Below are positions 1 through 5,203 of a stretch of 9,501 bases of DNA, piece by piece (position 1 is the first letter of the stretch; every line of letters begins with the position of its first letter). Source of the DNA: Methyloglobulus sp. (GTDB lineage: Bacteria; Pseudomonadota; Gammaproteobacteria; Methylococcales; Methylomonadaceae). The stretch lies in contig JABFSV010000530.1 of NCBI GenBank assembly GCA_013140405.1, positions 1-9,501 of the forward strand. Reading direction: 5' to 3'. Both the position numbers and the translations under genes were made by a program. The notes under the pieces were generated by a model, which ran no database searches, was not told where the DNA came from, and was given only the letters and a program-made list of their open reading frames with translations.

Positions 1-646
1 CCTCAGGATCTAATTCATTGAATGCGGGTACATCGTTGGTATTGACTGAAACACTGTATTCGCCTAATTCCGCTAATTCACGGAACATCCTGACGGGATC
101 GTTGCCGGTTTTGAGCAAATCCAGATAAGGGCAAAATCCGATTTTCCAGCCTGGTTGGCTTAATTCAACTTCATCAGCAACTTGCGTGGCGACGACATCT
201 GTAGAACCAATTGTCTCTTCGGAAGTTGTGGCAGGGCTTGCTGCTGCGTCATTTGCAACACCCGTCAGCTCAACTTCCAATGCTGCCTTATATTTCCCGA
301 CGGTAGCGCTATCGACATCCTGGTTGGCTTGTATTGAGGTTAACATGGTGCGTAGGCAATCAACCGAACCCAATAAAACATCAATGGCGAGTTGAGTCAC
401 TTTCCTGCGCCCGTCGCGCATTTCGTCCAACAGGGTTTCCATGACATGGGTAAAATCGGCAACATCGTTAAACCCAAACGTGCCGCTTCCGCCCTTTATG
501 GAATGTGCGCCCCTGAAAATAGTATTGATTGTTTCCGAATCAATATCTCCCGTATCAAGATTTAACAATCCTGATTCCATAGCCTCCAATCCTTCGAAAC
601 ATTCTTCGAAAAAGACTTGATGGAATTGTGACATATCGATAGACAT
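1..646 (-). CDS. cheA: Chemotaxis histidine kinase CheA, N-terminal part (cut by window edge)
   Basis: This is the first 215 codons of CheA, the cytoplasmic kinase that autophosphorylates under receptor control and passes phosphate to CheY. Residues 1-105 form the P1 HPt domain, with the phosphoacceptor His48 in the motif GAHSIKGGSGTFGF, the same residue number as His48 of E. coli CheA. Residues about 106-165 are an Ala/Thr/Glu-rich linker. From Trp167 (GWKIGF...TGNDPVRMFRELAELG) a second small domain begins, of a kind found between HPt and dimerisation domains in many proteobacterial CheA proteins. The dimerisation, ATPase and CheW-binding domains lie outside the window. ATG at 644-646 is chosen because AGGT lies about 7 bases upstream; an in-frame ATG at 632-634 is the alternative. 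It starts 44 bases after cheY on the same strand and is probably co-transcribed with it. The HPt identity is secure; the rest of the protein is not visible. Confidence 0.93.
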   Translation of the reverse strand, partial: MSIDMSQFHQVFFEECFEGLEAMESGLLNLDTGDIDSETINTIFRGAHSIKGGSGTFGFNDVADFTHVMETLLDEMRDGRRKVTQLAIDVLLGSVDCLRTMLTSIQANQDVDSATVGKYKAALEVELTGVANDAAASPATTSEETIGSTDVVATQVADEVELSQPGWKIGFCPYLDLLKTGNDPVRMFRELAELGEYSVSVNTNDVPAFNELDPE

Positions 647-690
647 AGACTTACCTGAGTGTTCCTGAGTTTTGTGGGCTACTATTCTTC

Positions 691-1053
691 TTAGCCAAGA
701 ACTTTCTTTAATGTCTTTAGCAATTGATCCGGGTCAAAAGGCTTCACAATCCAGCCTGTTGCACCAGCGGCCTTGCCTTCTTGCTTTTTTTCCATACTTG
801 ATTCAGTGGTCAACATCAGCATCGGTATGTACTTATAGTCCGGCAGCAGCCGTAAATCCCTGATTAAGGTTATCCCGTCTTTATTGGGCATGTTGACATC
901 AGTAACGACACAATCGAACTGCCTGGTCTGTGCTTTAGCCAAGGCATCGACACCATCTACTGCTTCTTCGACATCATACCCGGCACCTTTTAAGGTAAAA
1001 GTGACCATCTTTCTCATCGAAGCTGAATCGTCAACTGCAAGAATGCTTGCCAT
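691..1053 (-). CDS. cheY: Chemotaxis response regulator CheY
   Basis: A single receiver domain of 120 residues with no output domain, expected to be phosphorylated by CheA and then bind the flagellar switch. Counting from Met at 1053, the acidic pocket is Asp8-Asp9 (VDDSAS), the phosphoacceptor is Asp52 (VVTDVNMP), the switch Thr is Thr82 (LTTES) and the conserved Lys is Lys104 (GWIVKPF). Trp101 occupies the position of E. coli CheY Tyr106. The longer reading starting at 1065 (MEKT...) is less likely: no Shine-Dalgarno precedes that ATG, whereas GGAG lies 6 bases before the ATG at 1053 and partly within the upstream codons. It precedes cheA by 44 bases, and no cheZ lies between them. Receiver function is clear. 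That it is the motor-binding CheY rather than a sink or another system's regulator is inferred from length and neighbours. Confidence 0.92.
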   Translation of the reverse strand: MASILAVDDSASMRKMVTFTLKGAGYDVEEAVDGVDALAKAQTRQFDCVVTDVNMPNKDGITLIRDLRLLPDYKYIPMLMLTTESSMEKKQEGKAAGATGWIVKPFDPDQLLKTLKKVLG

Positions 1054-1073
1054 TGTTTTCTCCATTGTTGAAT

Positions 1074-1096
1074 TGTTAGCTAAAACCAGCCCATAT
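1074..1096 (-). promoter_or_regulatory. Weak candidate sigma-54 promoter for cheY-cheA
   Basis: On the minus strand TGGGCTGGTTTTAGCT gives GG (1092-1091), exactly ten bases, then GC (1080-1079), the invariant spacing of a -24/-12 promoter. Matches outside GG and GC are poor, and GG-N10-GC alone is common by chance. If real, transcription would start near 1067, just upstream of the GGAG that serves the cheY ATG at 1053. The competing candidate is TATAAT at 1129-1124, which lacks a recognisable -35. Confidence 0.25.
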
Positions 1097-1123
1097 GAAT
1101 TGAGCCATTTGCATTTGTTTAAA

Positions 1124-1129
1124 ATTATA
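1124..1129 (-). promoter_or_regulatory. Possible -10 element upstream of cheY
   Basis: The minus strand reads TATAAT, a perfect sigma-70 -10 hexamer about 70 bases upstream of the cheY start. The hexamer 17 bases upstream is AACCAC, which is not a -35, and no extended -10 TGn is present. In AT-rich intergenic DNA such a hexamer arises easily, so this is recorded only as the main alternative to the sigma-54-like site. Confidence 0.2.
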
Positions 1130-1177
1130 GTTAAAGAAATTTTCCTGTGGTTTTTTTATTGTAAAAACTAGAGCTTC

Positions 1178-1194
1178 GTCGCATTTAAATCGAC
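1178..1194. repeat. Near-perfect palindrome GTCG-c-ATTTAAAT-CGAC
   Basis: Arms GTCG (1178-1181) and CGAC (1191-1194) flank the self-complementary ATTTAAAT, interrupted by one extra C at 1182. It is shaped like a dimeric-protein operator and lies about 125 bases upstream of the cheY start. No known consensus is recognised. Confidence 0.4.
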
Positions 1195-1255
1195 TTACTG
1201 GACGGCTACGACGCCAAGATTAACCTTTAGGCCAGAAAATATGTCCCTACGATAA

Positions 1256-1271
1256 CAATTTTGAAAAATTG
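1256..1271. repeat. 16-bp inverted repeat CAATTTT-GA-AAAATTG
   Basis: Seven-base perfect arms (1256-1262 and 1265-1271) surround a GA spacer. The two-base loop is too short for a good RNA hairpin, so a DNA-binding site is the likelier meaning if it has one. It lies about 200 bases upstream of cheY and 155 bases downstream of the flgA stop. Confidence 0.4.
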
Positions 1272-1425
1272 AAGCCTTGCACGTGAAAGTGGAACGACCG
1301 CCAATGCCAAACAAATTCAAAAAGGCAGCATTCAAATATTTAAACGCTAGCGCAACCAGTTTGTATCTGTCGGCTTCAGATCGAAATTTAAGGCTTTTTA
1401 ACCCTAACTTCTAAAGTTTAGCCCT

Positions 1426-2121
1426 TTATTTAACCAAGACCAAACCTGCCTCAATGACTGTGCCACTAACAATTCGCCCTGAGCTCTCATTTTTTACTCG
1501 GATGACCTGCCCTTTTGCGCCATCCATCAGGGCTGTCCCACTCATTCTGATCGTAAAAGCTGATTGCTCGGTGCTGATGATAACTTTGTCATTTCTCTTG
1601 ATGAGGGGCGGCTCCACAATGCCCCTCATGCCCAAGATAGCCCCGGCGGGCATATTACGCCCAGCTTGCTTGTTTTCTGCTTGTTCAAATTGGGTCATAA
1701 AATCCCCACGGGTATTGGTCACATCCATTTTTTCAATAGCCAGGTGTTGGCGGGAAATAATTTCCCCGCGCTGTATAGGGCGAGTCAAAACAATGACGGA
1801 TTCATAAGCCTTAATCACCGTTGATGCAAAAATGGACCACTTTCTTTCTGCGTTGCACTTAACACCGATTGATGTCCTGCCAGGTTTTATTAAATCAGCC
1901 ACCTTAAACGCCTCCAGCGCTTGGGTGCATTCAGGCAGTTTTAGCTGATTGTCCAAGGGTAGGACATTTATTTCGTATTCAGCTGAAGAATCCATCCTTT
2001 GCTCAACCGTTGCCTTAACGAAGTCATAAATTGAATCCAGTGACTGATACTTTTCTTCAGCATGGCACGGCGTAATAAATGCCAAGCCTAGCGCCAAAAT
2101 AACAAATCTGTTTTTAACCAT
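1426..2121 (-). CDS. flgA: Flagellar P-ring assembly chaperone FlgA
   Basis: A 231-residue periplasmic protein that helps FlgI assemble into the P ring around the rod. Residues 1-21 are a Sec signal peptide: Lys3 and Arg5, a hydrophobic core (FVILALGLAFI), and probable cleavage after CHA, leaving Glu22. The C-terminal half is an SAF-type domain, with LTRPIQRGEIIS and LAIEKMDV at about residues 111-132. The protein ends in the family's typical block VIRVKNESSGRIVSGTVIEAG. Its length is normal for FlgA. It is transcribed away from flgB, and a sigma-54 promoter lies 35-50 bases upstream (2156-2175). No strong Shine-Dalgarno is visible before the ATG at 2121; only a weak CCGGT occurs, so initiation may be inefficient. 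Unlike the common flgA-flgM-flgN order, nothing recognisable follows it for 360 bases. Confidence 0.93.
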   Translation of the reverse strand: MVKNRFVILALGLAFITPCHAEEKYQSLDSIYDFVKATVEQRMDSSAEYEINVLPLDNQLKLPECTQALEAFKVADLIKPGRTSIGVKCNAERKWSIFASTVIKAYESVIVLTRPIQRGEIISRQHLAIEKMDVTNTRGDFMTQFEQAENKQAGRNMPAGAILGMRGIVEPPLIKRNDKVIISTEQSAFTIRMSGTALMDGAKGQVIRVKNESSGRIVSGTVIEAGLVLVK

Positions 2122-2155
2122 TGGGTAATACCGGGTTTATAGCTGAATATTATTG

Positions 2156-2175
2156 TTAAGCATAATCAGTGCCAA
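2156..2175 (-). promoter_or_regulatory. Sigma-54 promoter of flgA
   Basis: The minus strand reads TTGGCACTGATTATGCTTAA. It has TGGCAC, GG at 2173-2172, ten bases, GC at 2161-2160, then TT. This matches the RpoN consensus TGGCACG-N4-TTGCW at most positions, and it shares TGGCAC-N2-ATTATGCTT with the flgB promoter. The predicted start is near 2148, giving a leader of about 27 bases. Confidence 0.82.
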
Positions 2176-2196
2176 GCTAATAATGCGCAAGACGCA

Positions 2197-2253
2197 GCTA
2201 GATCCGTCACATTAAGCCAAATTATTGACACTCCACATCACTGACGATCCAGC
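2197..2253. repeat. Spaced inverted repeat in the flgA-flgB control region
   Basis: GCTAGATCCGTCA at 2197-2209 and TGACGATCCAGC at 2242-2253 are near reverse complements: TGACG-GATCTAGC on one strand against TGACG-ATCCAGC on the other. They sit 32 bases apart between the two divergent promoters and flank the FleQ-like box. They could be paired activator half-sites. No protein is assigned. Confidence 0.35.
2216..2229 (-). promoter_or_regulatory. Candidate FleQ-type operator between flgA and flgB
   Basis: The minus strand reads GTCAATAATTTGGC. From memory, the Pseudomonas aeruginosa FleQ consensus is GTCAATAAATTGAC, and 12 of 14 positions match without gaps. The centre lies about 75 bases upstream of the predicted flgA start and about 165 upstream of that of flgB, plausible distances for an enhancer-binding activator of sigma-54. 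An IHF-like sequence (TGTCAATAATTTG, one mismatch to WATCAANNNNTTR) overlaps it, so IHF is the alternative reading. Confidence 0.5.
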
Positions 2254-2321
2254 TTAGTTGATCGCCCACCTATTGCTGAATATAGCTGTTTCCTAGGTTT
2301 CATGGGGGTTATTTGGGGTAG

Positions 2322-2338
2322 GTACAATAAATTTGATC
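2322..2338 (+). promoter_or_regulatory. Weaker FleQ-like sequence near the flgB promoter
   Basis: GTACAATAAATTTGATC contains the nine-base core CAATAAATT of the FleQ consensus, but the flanks match only if single-base insertions are allowed (9 of 14 ungapped). It lies about 25 bases upstream of the -24 element of flgB. In AT-rich DNA this may be chance. Confidence 0.25.
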
Positions 2339-2359
2339 ACCCAAACAACTCATTTATTT

Positions 2360-2380
2360 TATGGCACGCATTATGCTTTA
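2360..2380 (+). promoter_or_regulatory. Sigma-54 promoter of the flgB operon
   Basis: ATGGCACGCATTATGCTTTA carries TGGCACG with GG at 2363-2364, ten bases, then GC at 2375-2376 followed by TTT. This is an excellent -24 element and a good -12 element. The predicted start is near 2388. That leaves a 24-base leader carrying GAGG (2400-2403), eight bases before the flgB ATG at 2412. Confidence 0.87.
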
Positions 2381-2411
2381 TGTCATTTGTACAATACTTG
2401 AGGCAATTATC

Positions 2412-2801
2412 ATGACTATTAATTTTGACAGTGCGCTTGGCATTCACCCACAGGTTCTGGCCTTACGGGAGAAACGCGGTGAAATGCTTGCTGCTAATAT
2501 GGCAAATGCCGACACCCCTGGCTATAAGGCACGTGACTTGGACTTTAAATCGGTCTTGAAGCAAAACATGCAGCTTGCCCAGCCGATGGAACGCACGCAA
2601 GCCAATCATTTCGCAACCCAGCGTTCCTTTGAGGCACATACGATGTACCGCAACCCTACCCAGGCTTCATTGGATGGCAACACGGTCGAAGCGAATGTTG
2701 AACAGGCCAAATATGCTGAAAACGCGGTGGAATACCAAGCCAGCTTGCAATTTATAGGCAGTAAATTTTCTGGGCTAATGATGGCTCTGCGGGGGCAATA
2801 A
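2412..2801 (+). CDS. flgB: Flagellar proximal rod protein FlgB
   Basis: A 129-residue rod subunit exported by the flagellar type III apparatus; it has no signal peptide, as expected. The family signature is clear: LREKRGEMLAANMANADTPGYKARDLDF near residues 20-47, and a C-terminal helix with AVEYQASLQFIGSKFSGLMMALRGQ, which packs in the rod core. The frame is open from an ATG at 2361, but the start at 2412 is preferred. The ATG at 2361 overlaps the -24 box of the sigma-54 promoter and lies upstream of the predicted transcription start, while GAGG sits eight bases before 2412. The resulting length is typical of FlgB. It is the first gene of a nine-gene run, and flgC begins two bases after its stop. 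Confidence 0.95.
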   Translation: MTINFDSALGIHPQVLALREKRGEMLAANMANADTPGYKARDLDFKSVLKQNMQLAQPMERTQANHFATQRSFEAHTMYRNPTQASLDGNTVEANVEQAKYAENAVEYQASLQFIGSKFSGLMMALRGQ

Positions 2802-2803
2802 TT

Positions 2804-3220
2804 ATGTCTTCTCTCAAAATATTTGATATCGCTGGCAGCGGCATGAATGCCCAGTCGTTAAGGCTTAACTTGGTGGCAAGTAATATCTCCAATGCCAATA
2901 GCGTTAGCAGCAGCGCCGGTGGGGTTTACAAATCCCGGCAACCCGTGTTTTCGGCTGACTTAGAAGGTGCGATGAATAAACAGGATTCAGCCAGCAAGGT
3001 AAAAGTCTTGGGTGTCGTCGAGAACCAAGCACCGCCCGTCATGGAGTATGCGCCAAATCACCCTATGGCTGATAAGGCTGGCTATATCTATAAGTCGAAT
3101 GTGAACACTGTTGAAGAGATGGCCAATATGATGTCGGCATCTCGCTCTTACCAAAACAATGTAGAAGTATTAAATACGGCTAAGCAATTGATTCTTCAAA
3201 CTTTAAAAATGGGACAATAA
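2804..3220 (+). CDS. flgC: Flagellar proximal rod protein FlgC
   Basis: A 138-residue rod subunit, close to the usual FlgC length of about 134-140. The N terminus SLKIFDIAGSGMNAQSLRLNLVASNISNANS is the rod/hook-family helix with its Asn-rich motif. The C terminus has the FlgC-specific block PMADKAGYIYKSNVNTVEEM, followed by SRSYQNNVEVLNTAKQLILQTLKMG. GGGGG in the 3' end of flgB, about eight bases before the ATG, supplies the Shine-Dalgarno, so translation is probably coupled to flgB across the two-base gap. Like other rod proteins it lacks a Sec signal and is exported by the flagellar apparatus. Confidence 0.96.
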   Translation: MSSLKIFDIAGSGMNAQSLRLNLVASNISNANSVSSSAGGVYKSRQPVFSADLEGAMNKQDSASKVKVLGVVENQAPPVMEYAPNHPMADKAGYIYKSNVNTVEEMANMMSASRSYQNNVEVLNTAKQLILQTLKMGQ

Positions 3221-3222
3221 AA

Positions 3223-3894
3223 ATGAGTACTGTAAATGCATTGAGCGGATTGACTGCAGCGGCCAATGGCACGACTGCAACATCCAAGAAAAAGTCGCTA
3301 GGCCAGGACGAGTTTTTAAAATTGATGACCACCCAGATGACCCATCAAGACCCAACCAAGCCGATGGACAACGCCCAATTCCTTTCACAAATGGCACAAT
3401 TTGGGACGGTTTCTGGCATTCAAGACTTACAACAATCGTTCAAAGATTTTTCTGCGTCAATCAGCTCAGACCAAGCATTGCAAGCCGCCGGCTTGGTTGG
3501 CCGCTCTGTGTCCGTATCGACTGATCAAGGCGTCTTAACGGCAGGTGGCGAGGTTAAAGGCACTGTTGACCTTCCAGCCAGTTCATCCAATGTGAATTTA
3601 AAAATATTGGATTCGGTGACGGGTGACGTAATCAAAACCCAAAGCTTGGGCGAACACTCAGCGGGGCCGATGGCGTTTTCCTGGAACGGCACAAATGACA
3701 ACGGCAACTTTGCCAGCCCTGGTGTTTATAAGGTTCAGTTGGAAACCAATGTAGATGGTGTCAACACTGTATTGAAACCAGACATCCAGTCGCGTGTTGA
3801 GAGCGTCTCAATGGGTAGCGGAAACAAGGGCGTACAAGTGAATTTATCCGGCTTAGGCGCGGTTAACTTTAATCAAATTAAACAAATTTTATAA
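3223..3894 (+). CDS. flgD: Flagellar hook-capping protein FlgD
   Basis: The 223-residue scaffold that sits at the tip of the growing hook and allows FlgE subunits to polymerise. Residues 24-70 hold the conserved FlgD N-terminal block: SLGQDEFLKLMTTQMTHQDP, then PMDNAQFLSQMAQFGTVSGIQDL. The middle and C-terminal parts have the Tudor-like and Ig-like hook-cap domains, with GLVGRSVSVSTDQGVLTAGG and FSWNGTNDNGNFASPGVYKV as markers. A very short N-terminal export region precedes them. The ATG lies two bases after the flgC stop, with GGGA eight bases upstream. Length is typical. Nothing unusual is seen. Confidence 0.95.
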   Translation: MSTVNALSGLTAAANGTTATSKKKSLGQDEFLKLMTTQMTHQDPTKPMDNAQFLSQMAQFGTVSGIQDLQQSFKDFSASISSDQALQAAGLVGRSVSVSTDQGVLTAGGEVKGTVDLPASSSNVNLKILDSVTGDVIKTQSLGEHSAGPMAFSWNGTNDNGNFASPGVYKVQLETNVDGVNTVLKPDIQSRVESVSMGSGNKGVQVNLSGLGAVNFNQIKQIL

Positions 3895-3909
3895 ATCAGG
3901 AGATACAAA

Positions 3910-5178
3910 ATGGGTTTTTCAACAGCATTAAGCGGATTAAATGCAGCATCCAACAATTTAACCGTAATTGGCAATAACATTGCCAATGCGAATACGACCG
4001 GCTTTAAGGAATCGCGCTCTGAATTTGTCGATGCTTATGCCGACAGCGTGGCAGGGATGAGCAAAATCCAACCAGGAACTGGTGTTAGACTGGCACAAGT
4101 TGCCCAGCAATTTAACCAAGGCAATGTCGAATTAACAGGAAATACCCTGGATTTGGCAATCAATGGTGAAGGTTTTTTCACCTTGGCCGCCAGCCCAACG
4201 GAAACCAACTCGCACCTCTTTACCCGTGCCGGGGCGTTTCATGTCAATAAAGAAGGTATTATAACCAACTCCCAAGGCCAGGCATTATTGGCTTATAAGC
4301 CAAATGGCGCAACAGCGGCTGCGGGATTTAGCACTGGTGGCTTGACGACCGTCTCGCTGAATACTGGCGCAGGTAAACCCGTTCCCACCACAAAAGTTGA
4401 CCTGGACATTAACCTGGATGCATCAAGCCCGGCCATTACCGCGCCCTTTGATCCTTTAGATTCAACCACCTATACTAGGGAAACATCGATAAGCATCTAC
4501 GACTCATTGGGCATATCCCATAAGCTGACGACATATTTTGTGGCTAATGCAGCAACACCGCCGACAAGGGACTGGACTGCACATCATTATATAACCGACG
4601 ACCCGTTGGCGCCTGTTTCAGTAGATGCGTCACCTGCGGGGGCAACATTAACCTTCGATTCGACTGGCAAGCTGACAGCGCCTGCCAATGGCCAAGTGGC
4701 ATTAGCCCCTTTTGTAACCGGATCGTCGGCTGCCAATATTGCTGCAAGCGTGGACTACAGTGGCTCCTCGCAATTATCGACGGCTTTCAGTGTTGATGCC
4801 ATAAAACAAGATGGCTTGCCGGCAGGCACATTGACCGATGTATCCATAGATAAAGAGGGTGTCATTTTTGCTAATTTCAGTAACGGCAATTCAACACCTT
4901 TAGGCAAAGTGGCCATGACCCGGTTTACCAACCCACAAGGATTGACAAAATTAGGTGACGGGGCTTGGGGTGAAAGTGCCGCATCAGGGACACCTATTAT
5001 AGGGAATGCAGGGGAAGGCAACTTCGGTACCCTGCAATCAGGTGCACTTGAGCAATCCAATGTTGATATATCCAAACAATTGGTCAACCTTATCCTTGCC
5101 CAACAAACGTATCAAGCGAACTCGCAGACTATCCAGACTGAAAAAAGCGCCATTGATACCATCATGAATATGCGTTAA
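3910..5178 (+). CDS. flgE: Flagellar hook protein FlgE
   Basis: The 422-residue subunit of the hook, the universal joint between rod and filament. The N terminus (MGFSTALSGLNAASNNLTVI, then NNIANANTTGFK at about 22-33) and the C terminus (GALEQSNVDISKQLVNLILAQQTYQANSQTIQ) are the conserved helices that form the inner D0 layer. NTLDLAINGEGFF marks the start of D1. The middle, roughly residues 145-320, is Ala/Thr/Ser-rich and corresponds to the surface-exposed variable D1-D2 domains. It is slightly longer than the 402-residue E. coli protein. AGGAG (3898-3902) lies seven bases before the ATG and is one of the better ribosome binding sites in the operon, as suits a high-copy subunit. The gap after flgD is 15 bases. 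Confidence 0.95.
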   Translation: MGFSTALSGLNAASNNLTVIGNNIANANTTGFKESRSEFVDAYADSVAGMSKIQPGTGVRLAQVAQQFNQGNVELTGNTLDLAINGEGFFTLAASPTETNSHLFTRAGAFHVNKEGIITNSQGQALLAYKPNGATAAAGFSTGGLTTVSLNTGAGKPVPTTKVDLDINLDASSPAITAPFDPLDSTTYTRETSISIYDSLGISHKLTTYFVANAATPPTRDWTAHHYITDDPLAPVSVDASPAGATLTFDSTGKLTAPANGQVALAPFVTGSSAANIAASVDYSGSSQLSTAFSVDAIKQDGLPAGTLTDVSIDKEGVIFANFSNGNSTPLGKVAMTRFTNPQGLTKLGDGAWGESAASGTPIIGNAGEGNFGTLQSGALEQSNVDISKQLVNLILAQQTYQANSQTIQTEKSAIDTIMNMR

Positions 5179-5203
5179 ACCTTATTAAGGTAGGAGAGCC
5201 GTC

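Larger units (their letters stand above)
1066..1425. other. 360-bp gene-free region between flgA and cheY
   Basis: No convincing gene is present on either strand; all frames are broken by frequent stops. In many gammaproteobacteria flgM and flgN follow flgA, but neither is found here. The region is AT-rich and holds a perfect minus-strand TATAAT (1124-1129) without a good -35, a weak sigma-54-like site next to cheY, and two palindromes (1178-1194 and 1256-1271). No clear intrinsic terminator follows flgA; a short AT-rich inverted repeat near 1404-1420 has no U-tract. It probably contains the cheY-cheA promoter. Confidence 0.7.

Noticed and set aside
186..395. Plus-strand open frames over cheA and cheY (also at 672-863 and 884-1171)
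   Set aside because: They are antisense to clear CheA and CheY coding sequence and have no independent support.
1149..1160. T-run on the plus strand as an intrinsic terminator
   Set aside because: No GC-rich stem precedes it and no plus-strand gene ends there.
1370..1400. Minus-strand GCCGACAG near the flgA 3' end as a FliA (sigma-28) -10 element
   Set aside because: The spacing to the nearest TAAA is wrong, and the site is about 320 bases from cheY.
1304..1414. 36-codon plus-strand reading frame starting MPNKFKKAAF in the flgA-cheY gap
   Set aside because: No ribosome binding site, AT-driven Lys/Asn/Phe-rich composition, no recognisable family, and opposite orientation to its neighbours; it looks like chance.
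2225..2253. TTGACA at 2225-2230 as a sigma-70 -35 element for flgB
   Set aside because: The hexamer 17 bases downstream (TCCAGC) is no -10, and the sequence is better explained as part of the FleQ/IHF-like box.
5179..5203. CCTTATTAAGG palindrome between flgE and flgF as a terminator or operator
   Set aside because: Five-base arms around a single base are too short for a hairpin, there is no U-tract, and part of it lies beside the flgF ribosome binding site; probably chance.
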